A stretch of DNA of 64,000 nucleotides from Adlercreutzia equolifaciens (GCF_029076695.1 NZ_JARFIK010000001.1:992001-1056000), one strand, 5' to 3'. Numbered from the stretch's first letter, positions 7,719 to 15,930 are shown. Notes: generated by a model from the letters alone, not told the origin. Numbers and translations are program-made.

Positions 7719-8791
7719 CGACACCTCGCCATACTCCAAGGAAGAAGATTTCACGAGCGCGCTGCATAGTCTGTCTGGGTGTGCTCCTGATAGTGATACT
7801 GGGGTTCGCTCTCATACCCGGCCTGGGGTCGCTGTGCGCGGCAGGGGTAGGGGCCGTAGCGGCTTTCTGCCCCTTGGGCGCTTTGGAGACGCTGGCAGCA
7901 GAGAAGCTCATGGCTCCCCCGGTATTGCTGATGTTGGCGTGCATGGTGCTTGTAATAGCGCTGGTGGGTCGTCTCTTTTGTTCATGGATATGTCCAGTAC
8001 CTCCCCTTTCCCGCTTTTTTCATCCCAAGGAAAAACGAGGGGGCTCGGCGGACTCCGAGTCGCGAGATGCTCCTCGCGACTCCGCATTGCCTGAGTCGGT
8101 TGAATTTGCGAACGACGCATCTCCCATTGCGGCCATGGCGCCCCTTAGCGCGGAAGAGAAGCAATGGCTTGCAGCTTCCTGTCGTGGCTCGTCGCGTCCC
8201 CTCAAACCGGTGGGAGGTGCTCGTGACGGTGTGCAGATCGACTCCCGCCATTTTGTGCTTGCGGGGGCCGTGGCCTCGTCGGCTGTGTTCGGGTTTCCGA
8301 TTTTTTGCCTGGTCTGTCCTATTGGCTTAGTATTCGGGACTTTGGTGGCACTTTGGATTGCCTTCGTCGATCACAACCCTACTTGGATGCTGCTTGTGTT
8401 TCCTCTTGTGCTGGTTCTGGAGCTTGTGGTGTTTCGGAAATGGTGCCATGTGCTGTGCCCCCTAGGGGCTCTGATGTCGCTTGTGGGCGCTAAGGCTCCT
8501 CTCGGCAAGCCGCGCGTGGCAACAGAAAAGTGCCTGAGAAGTAAAGGCATTGATTGCCAGGTGTGCACGCACGTATGCCCGGAGGCTCTCGATCCCCATG
8601 GGAAAGCGCTCTCGGAGTGTACGCGCTGCGGTTTGTGCGCGGAGCACTGTCCCGGAGAGGCGATATCTTTGGCACCCTGGGCTAGGGCAAGAAGCAAGAG
8701 GGCAGCCTGCGAGCGAAGCGGTAAAAGGGTTCCGAGCATCAGCGGCGGAAACCTCTGCGACGATGGCGAGGTAAAATATGACTGCAAGTAA
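7715..8791 (+). CDS. NapH-like membrane polyferredoxin
   Basis: A 358-residue protein with about four to five TM segments, two membrane-associated Cys motifs (CSWICP and CHVLCP, characteristic of the NapH/CcoG/RnfC-like group) and a C-terminal pair of [4Fe-4S] sites (CQVCTHVCP and CTRCGLCAEHCP). A hydrophilic loop of about 90 residues after the first CxxxCP motif (starting near HPKEKRGG) is longer than usual. The start at 7715 overlaps the NapG-like stop, so translation is coupled. It probably oxidises menaquinol and reduces the NapG-like partner. Confidence 0.87.
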   Translation: MTTPRHTPRKKISRARCIVCLGVLLIVILGFALIPGLGSLCAAGVGAVAAFCPLGALETLAAEKLMAPPVLLMLACMVLVIALVGRLFCSWICPVPPLSRFFHPKEKRGGSADSESRDAPRDSALPESVEFANDASPIAAMAPLSAEEKQWLAASCRGSSRPLKPVGGARDGVQIDSRHFVLAGAVASSAVFGFPIFCLVCPIGLVFGTLVALWIAFVDHNPTWMLLVFPLVLVLELVVFRKWCHVLCPLGALMSLVGAKAPLGKPRVATEKCLRSKGIDCQVCTHVCPEALDPHGKALSECTRCGLCAEHCPGEAISLAPWARARSKRAACERSGKRVPSISGGNLCDDGEVKYDCK

Positions 8792-9656
8792 AATACGATT
8801 CTCGCTGCCCGATTTCGCTGATAGCTTTCATCTGAACCTGCTCATTGCTCAGATCGCCCGACAAAATCCTGTACTTCTGGCAGATCATGTCGTCATTGAC
8901 AGCGTCTATGGATGCTTCCCGAACTGCGTACTGAACGGAGGGCGCGCTTTTGTCCGTGAGCCCTATTCGTCAGAGGACATGGAAGCGGTTTTTCGTGCGT
9001 TTGCCGACTTGGGCGTGAAGTTACGGCTCACGTTCACGAACATGCTAGTTCGAGAGGAGGACTTGGAGGATCCTTATGCTAACGAAATGCTCGCTCTGGC
9101 GCAGCGCTATGGCGCTGAGGCCATCGTATACGCTGACTTCGTTGGCGAATATGTGAGCAAGAACTATGGGCTTCCTTGCGTGCTCTCTACTACGCGCGAG
9201 ATCGATACTGCCGAAGAGTTCAATCGAATGGCGAAGCGTTACGACCAGGTGGTGCTGAACTACAACTTCCACAAGGATCGCGCTTTTATCGGGGGCATTG
9301 AAGATGTGTCGAAAGCGGAGGTTATGGTTAACGAGTATTGCTCTCACGGCTGCCCTCGCCGGCGCGAACATTACCTCCATAACAGCGCTGATCAGGTAAA
9401 CGGAGCTCTCACTCCCTACGATTGCTATGCTGATAAGCTCAAAGTCTTCATGCGCCATGAGCCTGGGGACCCGGTGTTCTTTACCGATGACGAGGTGATG
9501 GCCCTATGGCGCGAGACGGGCATTGAGAATTACAAGATTGTGGGTCGGGGCATTCCCTTCGAGGTCGTGCTCGAGTCGTACGTGTACTATCTGATTAAGC
9601 CAGAATATCGCGAAGATGTGCGTGCGGTTGTGCGTGGGGCAATCCAAGGGCATTAA
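8778..9656 (+). CDS. Peptidase-U32-like TIM-barrel protein, putative Fe-S binder
   Basis: A 292-residue protein whose start overlaps the NapH-like gene by 14 nt, so it belongs to the operon. The fold pattern (repeated beta-strand/helix units, the motif NEYCSHGCPRRREHY at about 186-200) resembles the U32 family, which includes the Fe-S proteins UbiU and UbiV and tRNA/23S rRNA hydroxylation proteins. Cysteines C46, C50, C188 and C192 could form a four-Cys [4Fe-4S] site (inference). No signal peptide or TM helix is seen. A maturation or cofactor-modification role for the reductase is possible; a peptidase role is not supported by any visible motif. Confidence 0.7.
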   Translation: MTASKIRFSLPDFADSFHLNLLIAQIARQNPVLLADHVVIDSVYGCFPNCVLNGGRAFVREPYSSEDMEAVFRAFADLGVKLRLTFTNMLVREEDLEDPYANEMLALAQRYGAEAIVYADFVGEYVSKNYGLPCVLSTTREIDTAEEFNRMAKRYDQVVLNYNFHKDRAFIGGIEDVSKAEVMVNEYCSHGCPRRREHYLHNSADQVNGALTPYDCYADKLKVFMRHEPGDPVFFTDDEVMALWRETGIENYKIVGRGIPFEVVLESYVYYLIKPEYREDVRAVVRGAIQGH

Positions 9657-9715
9657 CTTGTTGCTGGTGTTCGTTTGTGCTCTGGGTTGGCGTAAACGAG
9701 TGCTGACGTGTGCGG

Positions 9716-9721
9716 TACAAT
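9716..9721 (+). promoter_or_regulatory. Candidate -10 box TACAAT for the Fic gene
   Basis: TACAAT ends 7 nt before the ATG at 9729, so transcription would begin at or next to the start codon and give a leaderless mRNA. No convincing -35 box is seen at 16-18 bp, which keeps confidence low. Confidence 0.35.
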
Positions 9722-9728
9722 ACCCCCT

Positions 9729-10664
9729 ATGACCGCCGAGAAGCTGGACATATTCGACTACGAACCGGCGTGCGAACACTCATCCGAGGCCGCGCGTCGC
9801 CATTATTGGGCCGTGGCCATCGGGTTGCAGCAGGTGGACGGCCTGGAGGTTTCTCCCTATCTGCGCAAAGTGGCGAGGGAGTACGTGGCGGGGAAGCGTG
9901 ACCTGGCTGCAACCGGCGAGCTGGTGCGTGCCTATCATGGGGCAGGAGCGGGAGCGAAATCGGGCCCCCAGGCTGTCTCGCCCAGCGCCAAAGACGGCGA
10001 CGGCGCATCGCGTGAGGCCGACTTGGTAGCCCAGCGCATTGCCGAGTTGCTGGCAAGTGCGCCTTTTGCTCTTGCGCCCGAGATGCTGCAGGAAATTCAC
10101 CGCTATTTGTTTCAAGACCTTGATCCAGCTGTCTACCAGCCGGGTCGGTTCAAGACCGAGCGCATGGTGAAGCAGGAGGATATTCTCAACGGCGACAGCG
10201 TGCTGTACGCCGATCCCCTTGCTTACGATATGGCCCTCCGCGGTGCCTTCGCGGCCGAGCAAGCGAAATCCTACCGCGCCCTCGAGGGAGACGAGCTAGC
10301 GGAGTTCTGCCACTTCATTGCGTTTATCTGGCAGGTGCATCCTTTTGCTGAAGGAAACACGTGCGCGGTGGCGGTGCTCTCGGAGCTTTATCTGAACCAG
10401 CTGGGCTTCACGGTGGCCAACGAGCCGTTCGAGAAGCACGCCCGTTACTATCGCGATGCGCTAGTGCGCGCCATGTACCGCAACGCTGACGCGGGAATTT
10501 TCCCTGAGGAATCGTTCCTTGTGGCGTTCTACGAGAACGTGCTGGGGCGCGCTGAAAACAACCTGGACCGAGAGCGGCTTATCTGCACGGCGTTGTTCGA
10601 GAACCCTGCGCTCATTCGCAACGTCGATCCTGTGGAGGCGCTCGACAAGCGTAATCTTGTTTAG
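9729..10664 (+). CDS. Fic-domain protein with degenerate Fic motif
   Basis: A 311-residue protein; an in-frame GTG at 9708 would add seven residues. An N-terminal antitoxin-VbhA-like helix region (about 20-60) precedes the Fic domain. The Fic loop reads HPFAEGNTCAVAV, where the family motif is HPFx(D/E)GNx(R): His, Pro, Phe, acidic residue, Gly and Asn are kept, but the Arg that contacts ATP phosphates is Cys (codon TGC, one base from CGC). Fic enzymes transfer AMP to protein hydroxyls; loss of this Arg usually weakens or changes the reaction. It may be an inactive or altered family member. It stands alone, with no separate antitoxin gene. Confidence 0.82.
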   Translation: MTAEKLDIFDYEPACEHSSEAARRHYWAVAIGLQQVDGLEVSPYLRKVAREYVAGKRDLAATGELVRAYHGAGAGAKSGPQAVSPSAKDGDGASREADLVAQRIAELLASAPFALAPEMLQEIHRYLFQDLDPAVYQPGRFKTERMVKQEDILNGDSVLYADPLAYDMALRGAFAAEQAKSYRALEGDELAEFCHFIAFIWQVHPFAEGNTCAVAVLSELYLNQLGFTVANEPFEKHARYYRDALVRAMYRNADAGIFPEESFLVAFYENVLGRAENNLDRERLICTALFENPALIRNVDPVEALDKRNLV

Positions 10665-10781
10665 AGTTGTGCCGCGGGGATGCTGGTTGTGGCAGAGGTT
10701 GTTAATGGGGCGTAGCGCAAGTGCCGAGTAAAGCGCTACGTTGCCGCCTTCGACAGAGGGTCGGCGAAGGAAAGGGCTGGA

Positions 10782-11747
10782 ATGCAATCTGTATATCAAA
10801 TTGAACGTTTGAATGTGCCGCTGCGGGACCTTCCCGAAGAGGCGGCGGCGCTGCTTGTCCTGTGGGAGGCCTCGGTGCGGGCGACCCATGATTTCCTGAC
10901 CGAGGCCGATATTCAGCGCATTGCCGCCTACGTGCCCGATGCGCTTTGCGGCGCGGAAACCATGCTTGTGGCGCGCGATGGCCAAGGGTCTCCTGTTGGC
11001 TTCTGCGGCATTACGGGTGACGAAGTGGAAATGCTATTCATCCATCCGGACGCGCGCGGCCAGGGGGTGGGATCGCGTCTCCTTCGCGTTGCCGTCGAGG
11101 AACACGGCGCAACGCGGCTCGACGTCAACGAGCAGAACGCCCAAGCACGCGGTTTCTATGAGCATGAGGGTTTCCAGGTGATCGGCCGCTCCGAGACTGA
11201 CGGCATGGGCGATCCGTTCCCCATCCTGCACATGCGCTTGAAGGCTTGCGGCGAAGTGGACCCTATCGAGCGCATCGCCGAGTACCCCGAGCTGATACCC
11301 CAGGCAGCGGCCTGGTTTGCCAGTAAATGGGAGGTGCCGGAAGAGTCCTATGCAGAGAGCATGGCGGAAAGCGTGCGGAACCCTAATACCGTGCCGCAAT
11401 GGTTTGTGGTGCGCGACGGCGGGGTGCCGGGCGCGCCGGTGATAGCGGGTTGCGGCATCATTGAGAACGACTTTCACGATCGGCCTGATTTGGCGCCGAA
11501 CCTCTGCGCGCTCTACGTGGAGGAGTCCTATCGCGGCTGCCATCTGGCGCGACGCCTGCTGGATGCGGCGCGCGCTGAGGCGGGGCGTCTGGGGCGGTCG
11601 CGGCTCTACCTCATCACCGACCACGATCGCTTTTACGAGAAGTGCGGCTGGGACTTCATCGGCTTTGCCCACGAGGACGAAGGTGGCGAGGTGCGTCTCT
11701 ATGGGGTGGATGCTATAAACGACACGGCAAAATTTGAAGCCGTATAG
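10782..11747 (+). CDS. Two-domain GNAT acetyltransferase
   Basis: A 321-residue protein with AAGGAAAGGG before the ATG. The first half (about 1-155) is a GNAT domain resembling E. coli YjaB, with the acetyl-CoA loop ARGQGVGSRLL and the motif DVNEQNAQARGFYEHEGF. The second half (about 165-315) is another GNAT domain with RGCHLARRLL and a C-terminal FYEKCGWDFIG strand. Both acetyl-CoA pyrophosphate loops look intact, so both halves may be catalytic. Substrates are unknown. It is an apparent fusion of two normally separate genes. Confidence 0.85.
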   Translation: MQSVYQIERLNVPLRDLPEEAAALLVLWEASVRATHDFLTEADIQRIAAYVPDALCGAETMLVARDGQGSPVGFCGITGDEVEMLFIHPDARGQGVGSRLLRVAVEEHGATRLDVNEQNAQARGFYEHEGFQVIGRSETDGMGDPFPILHMRLKACGEVDPIERIAEYPELIPQAAAWFASKWEVPEESYAESMAESVRNPNTVPQWFVVRDGGVPGAPVIAGCGIIENDFHDRPDLAPNLCALYVEESYRGCHLARRLLDAARAEAGRLGRSRLYLITDHDRFYEKCGWDFIGFAHEDEGGEVRLYGVDAINDTAKFEAV

Positions 11748-11762
11748 CCGAAATCACGAGAT

Positions 11763-11790
11763 TTGCCCCGTGCCTCATTTGAGGTACAAT
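11763..11790 (+). promoter_or_regulatory. Promoter of the ABC-F leader, TTGCCC-N16-TACAAT
   Basis: The -35 TTGCCC (11763-11768) and -10 TACAAT (11785-11790) are 16 bp apart. Predicted transcription start is near 11797, giving a leader of about 275 nt before the ABC-F start codon. Confidence 0.5.
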
Positions 11791-11799
11791 GCCCTTGCA

Positions 11800-11862
11800 A
11801 TGTTTCGGCGGAGCCTTTGGCAAGCGACGCCTCGAGAAAGGTGCAGTGCGTTGAAGATGTAG
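11800..11862 (+). CDS. Putative 20-residue leader peptide upstream of the ABC-F gene
   Basis: A short frame, MFRRSLWQATPRERCSALKM, begins within a few bases of the predicted transcription start and ends inside the 5' arm of the long stem at 11859-11929. Antibiotic-responsive ABC-F and methylase genes in Firmicutes often carry such leader peptides, whose stalled ribosome rearranges the mRNA. Here the frame has no clear ribosome site and would be nearly leaderless, so translation is unproven. Confidence 0.35.
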   Translation: MFRRSLWQATPRERCSALKM

Positions 11863-11929
11863 CAATGCCCTGAAGGGCACCCTCATTCTGACCGATCATC
11901 CCTGGTCGCGCTGGGTGCTGCATTGCTGC
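11859..11929 (+). promoter_or_regulatory. Long stem-loop in the ABC-F leader
   Basis: GTAGCAATGC (11859-11868) pairs over ten bases, one of them G-U, with GCATTGCTGC (11920-11929). A second hairpin downstream, CCTCC (12052-12056) with GGAGG (12063-12067), masks the ribosome binding site of the ABC-F gene. Together with the leader peptide this suggests translational attenuation (inference). The whole 326-nt gap from 11748 to 12073 holds no other gene. Confidence 0.5.
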
Positions 11930-12073
11930 GTTCTCTGGTTCGCCGATGGTACCGCTCTCGTCCTGATGGACAAGCTTCCTCGTATGCCTGCGAAGGGCGC
12001 TTTTCCCGCTGCCGTTAACGGTGAACTCTACCTTTGCCCGTGCCCGCGCGGCCTCCTGCGAAGGAGGACTGCC

Positions 12074-13558
12074 ATGCAACTGAATCTTACCAACATCACC
12101 TATACCTATCCCGGCGCATCGAACCCCGCCGTAGGGCCGGTGACGGCCACGTTCCCGCAGGGCTGGACCGGCATTGTGGGAGACAACGGCTGCGGCAAAA
12201 CCACGCTCGCACGGCTGGCCTGCGGCTTGGTGCGCCCCGATGGGGGCGCGGTGGCGCCGAAGCTTTTCTCGGTGTACTGCCAGCAGGACTCTTCGGTAGC
12301 GCCTGACGAGCTCGAGGATTTCGCTGCCGATTGGGGGCGCGAGGCGCAAGAGGTGCGGCGCGTGCTGGGCATCGAAGACGAATGGCTCTGGCGCTACGAT
12401 ACGCTTTCCGGCGGCCAGCAGAAGCGCATCCAGATAGGCTGTGCGCTGTGGCGCCGGCCGGATGTCCTGGTCATGGACGAGCCCACCAACGATCTGGATG
12501 CGACGACCCGACGTCAGGTGACCGAGGCGTTGGCGTCCTTTTCGGGCATCGGGCTGCTCATCTCCCATGATCGATCGCTGCTGGACGCCCTGGTCTCGCA
12601 GTGCCTCCTGTTTGCCGGTGGCCGCTTCACGCTGCGCCCTGGCACCTATAGCCAGGCAGCGGGGCAGGCGGGGCAGGAGCGTAGCACGGCCTTGCGCGAA
12701 CGGGAGAAAGCTAAGCGTGAGAAGCGGCGTTTGGAGGCGGAGGCGGCGCGGCGTCGCGTGGAGGCCGATCGCGCCCAGGCAAAACGCAGCGCCCGCAAGC
12801 TGGACAAGCACGACAGCGATGGGCGTGAGCGGCTCGGACGTGCCATTGTGTCCGGCAAGGACGGCGTGGCCACGAAGCTCTCGGCGTCCATGGCCGGTCG
12901 TGTTGCGAAGGCCGACGAGGCTCTGCAGGCCGCAACCGTAGAGAAGCGCTACGCCGGTCGGTTCCGATCCTATGGCGAAGCGGCATCCGCGAAGACGCTG
13001 ATCCACCAGGAGGCGGGAGCGTTGTCCGCGGGCGACTTCGCGCTCGACGTGCCGGAGTTGTGGATCGGTCCCACCGATCATGTGGTGCTTACCGGCGATA
13101 ACGGGAACGGTAAAAGCCTGCTGGTGCGCCAGTTGCTCTCGCGTTGTCATGAGGGCGTGAAGACAGCCTATGTACCCCAGGAGGTAAGCGACGCTGTCCG
13201 CACGGAAGCGCTGGCCAAGCTGGCACAGCTTGCCCCCGCCGAGCGGGGGCGCGTGTTGGCTATTGTAGGCGGCCTGAACTCCGACCCTGAGCGCCTGGTC
13301 GATGGCGCTGACATCAGCCCGGGAGAGCTCAAGAAGCTGCTCTTGGCCGAACAACTGGTCGAGGACCCGAACTTGCTGGTCCTCGACGAGCCGACTAATC
13401 ACCTGGACATGGGCTCCATCGATGCGCTTGGGGCGTTGCTGGAGGAGTTTCCCGGGGCATTTCTGCTGGTAACCCATGACGAGTCGCTGCAGGATTCCCT
13501 CGAGGGCCTCCATTGGCGCATCGAGCGCAAGGGGCCGCGCTGCCGGCTTACGGTGTGA
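12074..13558 (+). CDS. ABC-F family ATPase
   Basis: A 494-residue soluble protein with two ABC ATPase domains and no TM segments. Domain 1 has Walker A GDNGCGKTT (36-44), signature LSGGQQKR and Walker B VLVMDEPTNDLD. A basic, Arg/Lys-rich interdomain linker follows. Domain 2 has GDNGNGKS, signature ISPGELKK and LLVLDEPTNHLD. ABC-F proteins act on the ribosome as translation factors or antibiotic-protection proteins. It is short for the family, and the structured leader is more typical of the drug-resistance type (inference). I chose the ATG at 12074 because of AAGGAGG just before it; the frame is open upstream. Confidence 0.88.
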   Translation: MQLNLTNITYTYPGASNPAVGPVTATFPQGWTGIVGDNGCGKTTLARLACGLVRPDGGAVAPKLFSVYCQQDSSVAPDELEDFAADWGREAQEVRRVLGIEDEWLWRYDTLSGGQQKRIQIGCALWRRPDVLVMDEPTNDLDATTRRQVTEALASFSGIGLLISHDRSLLDALVSQCLLFAGGRFTLRPGTYSQAAGQAGQERSTALREREKAKREKRRLEAEAARRRVEADRAQAKRSARKLDKHDSDGRERLGRAIVSGKDGVATKLSASMAGRVAKADEALQAATVEKRYAGRFRSYGEAASAKTLIHQEAGALSAGDFALDVPELWIGPTDHVVLTGDNGNGKSLLVRQLLSRCHEGVKTAYVPQEVSDAVRTEALAKLAQLAPAERGRVLAIVGGLNSDPERLVDGADISPGELKKLLLAEQLVEDPNLLVLDEPTNHLDMGSIDALGALLEEFPGAFLLVTHDESLQDSLEGLHWRIERKGPRCRLTV

Positions 13559-13569
13559 GCGAGCTCTCC

Positions 13570-14571
13570 CTACCGCTGACCCGAGCGGCGCAGGGAGGAG
13601 GCGACGGCGCGGCCCTTGGTGCGCGCCATGCCCATGACGGCCGTGGCGCCGCCGAAGTCCAGCCCGGTGATGATCTTCACCAGCTGCAGGAACAAGATGA
13701 GCACCAGCAAGGGCACCAGGCAGGAGGTGACAATCATGACCGCCATGGTGTCGATCATGGTGTTGAGCTGATTGCCCAGGCTGTCCAGGGCCTGCTGGGC
13801 CCCTTGGGTCAGATTGTCGATGCCGTCCTGCACGGCGTTGGCAATGCCTCCCAGCAGCCCTGGGTCTTCCTGGGGTTCCTGCTGAGTATTTTCCTGCAGC
13901 TGCTCGGTGGCCTCTTGGGCAGCGGCGTTGGAGGCGGCCAGCGATTCCTCGTAGGTGGCATCGATGTTGTTCGTCAGCCACACACTTACGGGTACCACTA
14001 GGAACAAAGCCAGCCCGAAGGCGGTCAGCTTGGTGCCCAGTTTTTGCAGGTTGATCTTCACCAGCGTGCCCTGCCGCTGGAAAACTGCTACGGCGAACAG
14101 CACGCAGGCCACGGGAATGAGAATGCCGAAGGAGAGGAATCCCAAGGTGGTGAGCAGGAATTTCTCCAGGTAAATGACGGCAAGGATGATCATGAGGTAG
14201 GAGCTGAAGTCCACCAGTTTGTCGGCGATGGGGGTGCCGGTGTCGTTGGGCAGCGCCGAGATGGCGGCCGAGGCGGCTGTGGTGGTCGTTGCCAGGCCCA
14301 TGACGTTCAGCTTCTTCTCGTCCAGGGTGGTGTAAATGCCTTGATAGGTTTCGGGGGAAGAGGCAAGATTCGCCAGGAAAATCAGGGATACCAGGGCGAT
14401 GGCGGCCAAGATGCCGGCGATGATGGCCTTCTCCTTCAGGGGGCGCTCGACGGGCTCCCACACGGTCAGTTCCCGATCTTCGCGCACCACGCGGTTCTCT
14501 TGCACCGTGCGGTTTTCCCGCACTACGCGGTCGTCCCGTACCAGCTGGGTGCTCAAGCGCTCGTTGTCCAT
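13570..14571 (-). CDS. Unrecognised membrane protein with N-terminal charged repeats
   Basis: Function is not recognised. A 333-residue protein from the ATG at 14571 (GGAAGGA upstream). Residues 9-35 contain a short charged repeat of the type RVVREN / RTVQEN / RVVRED, then TM helices at about 47-67, 120-165 (two) and 180-200, a Glu/Gln-rich extracytoplasmic stretch with an amphipathic segment, and a last TM helix near 290-310. The C-terminus is basic and probably cytoplasmic. It converges on the ABC-F gene with 11 nt between the stops, and the ClC gene lies upstream on the same strand. Confidence 0.7.
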   Translation of the reverse strand: MDNERLSTQLVRDDRVVRENRTVQENRVVREDRELTVWEPVERPLKEKAIIAGILAAIALVSLIFLANLASSPETYQGIYTTLDEKKLNVMGLATTTTAASAAISALPNDTGTPIADKLVDFSSYLMIILAVIYLEKFLLTTLGFLSFGILIPVACVLFAVAVFQRQGTLVKINLQKLGTKLTAFGLALFLVVPVSVWLTNNIDATYEESLAASNAAAQEATEQLQENTQQEPQEDPGLLGGIANAVQDGIDNLTQGAQQALDSLGNQLNTMIDTMAVMIVTSCLVPLLVLILFLQLVKIITGLDFGGATAVMGMARTKGRAVASSLRRSGQR

Positions 14572-14673
14572 GACGCGTCCTTCCGCTCGGGGGTGTCGCG
14601 TTTCAGTATAGGGGGAGCGGGGACAGCCGCCGGGGCGGCCGGGCATCCTGTTTCCCAGCGATAACGAAGGCCG

Positions 14674-15930
14674 CTACTTCCCCAGCCAGCGGTGCGGTAC
14701 GGGCACAAGCGAGCCCAGGGCGGCGGCCACCAGCAGCACGGGGGCTCCAGCCAGGGGAAACACCAGGAAAAGCAGGACGGCCGTCATAAGGGGCTGTCGC
14801 ATCACCGCGCCCATGAGCGCGCCTGTGACTGCGCAGAGGGCGAAGACGGGGTCAATGCCCGTCAGGGTGGCCAGACCGTAGCCAAGGGCAATGCCTGCGA
14901 AGATAAGCGGGAAGAAGTGGCCGCCGCGCCACCCCAGGTTGAGGCAGAACTGCGTGACGATGACCTTGGCAAAGCCCGTGGCCAGCAGCATGCCGGCGCT
15001 GACAGTGGTCCAGATAAGCGCCAGCTGCTCGGTTTGGGCCTCTCCAGCAAACAGGGCGAAGGGCAGCGCCGTGCCCACGGCGCCAAGAAGCGCTCCGGCC
15101 ATAACCGCCTTCGCTACAGGACGGTCTCCCAGGCGCGTGGCCAGGGCGCGGGCGGCGGCGCCGGCGGGGAAGTAGAGCCAGCCGGCCGCCGTGCCGACGG
15201 CCATGAGCGGAAGCGCCCAGGCAAGCTCGGAGGCGCCGAAGGCAATCTCGGAAAAGCGCGGCAGGCCGCCGCTGGCGCCGAACCAGTGCCCCAGCAGGGC
15301 CATGGCGCCCAGGGCGCCCGCTACGGCCAGGACGTACACGGCAATCTTCAGCGGCTTGGCCACGTCCAGACGCACCTCGCTGATGCGGCGCGGGCCGTCC
15401 GAGTCGTCGGCGGCACCGACGGCGGGTACCATCAGGCCAAACAACGGCGTTGCGAAAATGGCGGCAATCACTGCGGCGCAGCTGGCCTCAGCCAGCTCGC
15501 GCATTTCGGCACCGACGAAGCGCAGACGATCGCCCACCCAGGTGCACAGGCCCGCAATGACGCCGGTCATGCCCGCCTCCGGTCCAATGGAGCCGCCAAA
15601 CAGCAGCGGCAGCAAGGCTCCGAAAAACGAGGCGCCCATATGGTCGTACTCATAACGGCCCGTCTGCTTCACCGAGGCCATCACAGTGTTCATGTCGGCT
15701 GGGTAAGGCCCGAACTTTTTCGCGAAAAGCCCGATGACCACGCCGCCAACGGTGCAGAAGACAAGGGGGTAGAAAACCGCTGGCAGCCCCTGGGCCGCCA
15801 GCGCGTTGGGCGCTGCTTCCCAGAGGAGGGCTATGCCGGTGTTCATAAGGAAGAAGAAACCCCAGGCAAAGGCTCCCGCGAAGGCGCCAAAGGCAATGGT
15901 GAAAAGCGCGAACAGGACCCTCTTCGCCAT
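14674..15930 (-). CDS. ClC-family chloride channel or H+/Cl- antiporter
   Basis: A 418-residue polytopic membrane protein. ClC landmarks are visible: GGSIGPEAG (the GxEGP-type filter region) in the first third and RGGHFFPLIFAG (the GxFxP filter strand) in the last third, with the expected antiparallel two-half organisation. The start at 15930 has GAAAGGA upstream; a longer open frame lacks a ribosome site. Possible roles are chloride/proton exchange, acid resistance or fluoride export, but the sequence alone does not decide. Confidence 0.85.
   Translation of the reverse strand: MAKRVLFALFTIAFGAFAGAFAWGFFFLMNTGIALLWEAAPNALAAQGLPAVFYPLVFCTVGGVVIGLFAKKFGPYPADMNTVMASVKQTGRYEYDHMGASFFGALLPLLFGGSIGPEAGMTGVIAGLCTWVGDRLRFVGAEMRELAEASCAAVIAAIFATPLFGLMVPAVGAADDSDGPRRISEVRLDVAKPLKIAVYVLAVAGALGAMALLGHWFGASGGLPRFSEIAFGASELAWALPLMAVGTAAGWLYFPAGAAARALATRLGDRPVAKAVMAGALLGAVGTALPFALFAGEAQTEQLALIWTTVSAGMLLATGFAKVIVTQFCLNLGWRGGHFFPLIFAGIALGYGLATLTGIDPVFALCAVTGALMGAVMRQPLMTAVLLFLVFPLAGAPVLLVAAALGSLVPVPHRWLGK

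Noticed and set aside
11960-11985. T-box-like string TGGTACCGC followed by CTCGTCC in the ABC-F leader
   Set aside because: The flanking helices needed for a T-box antiterminator do not form beyond two pairs, no specifier stem is evident, and ABC-F genes are not usual T-box targets.
11699-14461. Very long open frame on the minus strand across the ABC-F gene (and similar long antisense frames over the kinases, ABC transporters and fbp)
   Set aside because: High GC leaves antisense frames open by chance. The opposite strands carry clear family motifs and ribosome sites, whereas these frames give Arg/His/Gly-rich products with no domains.
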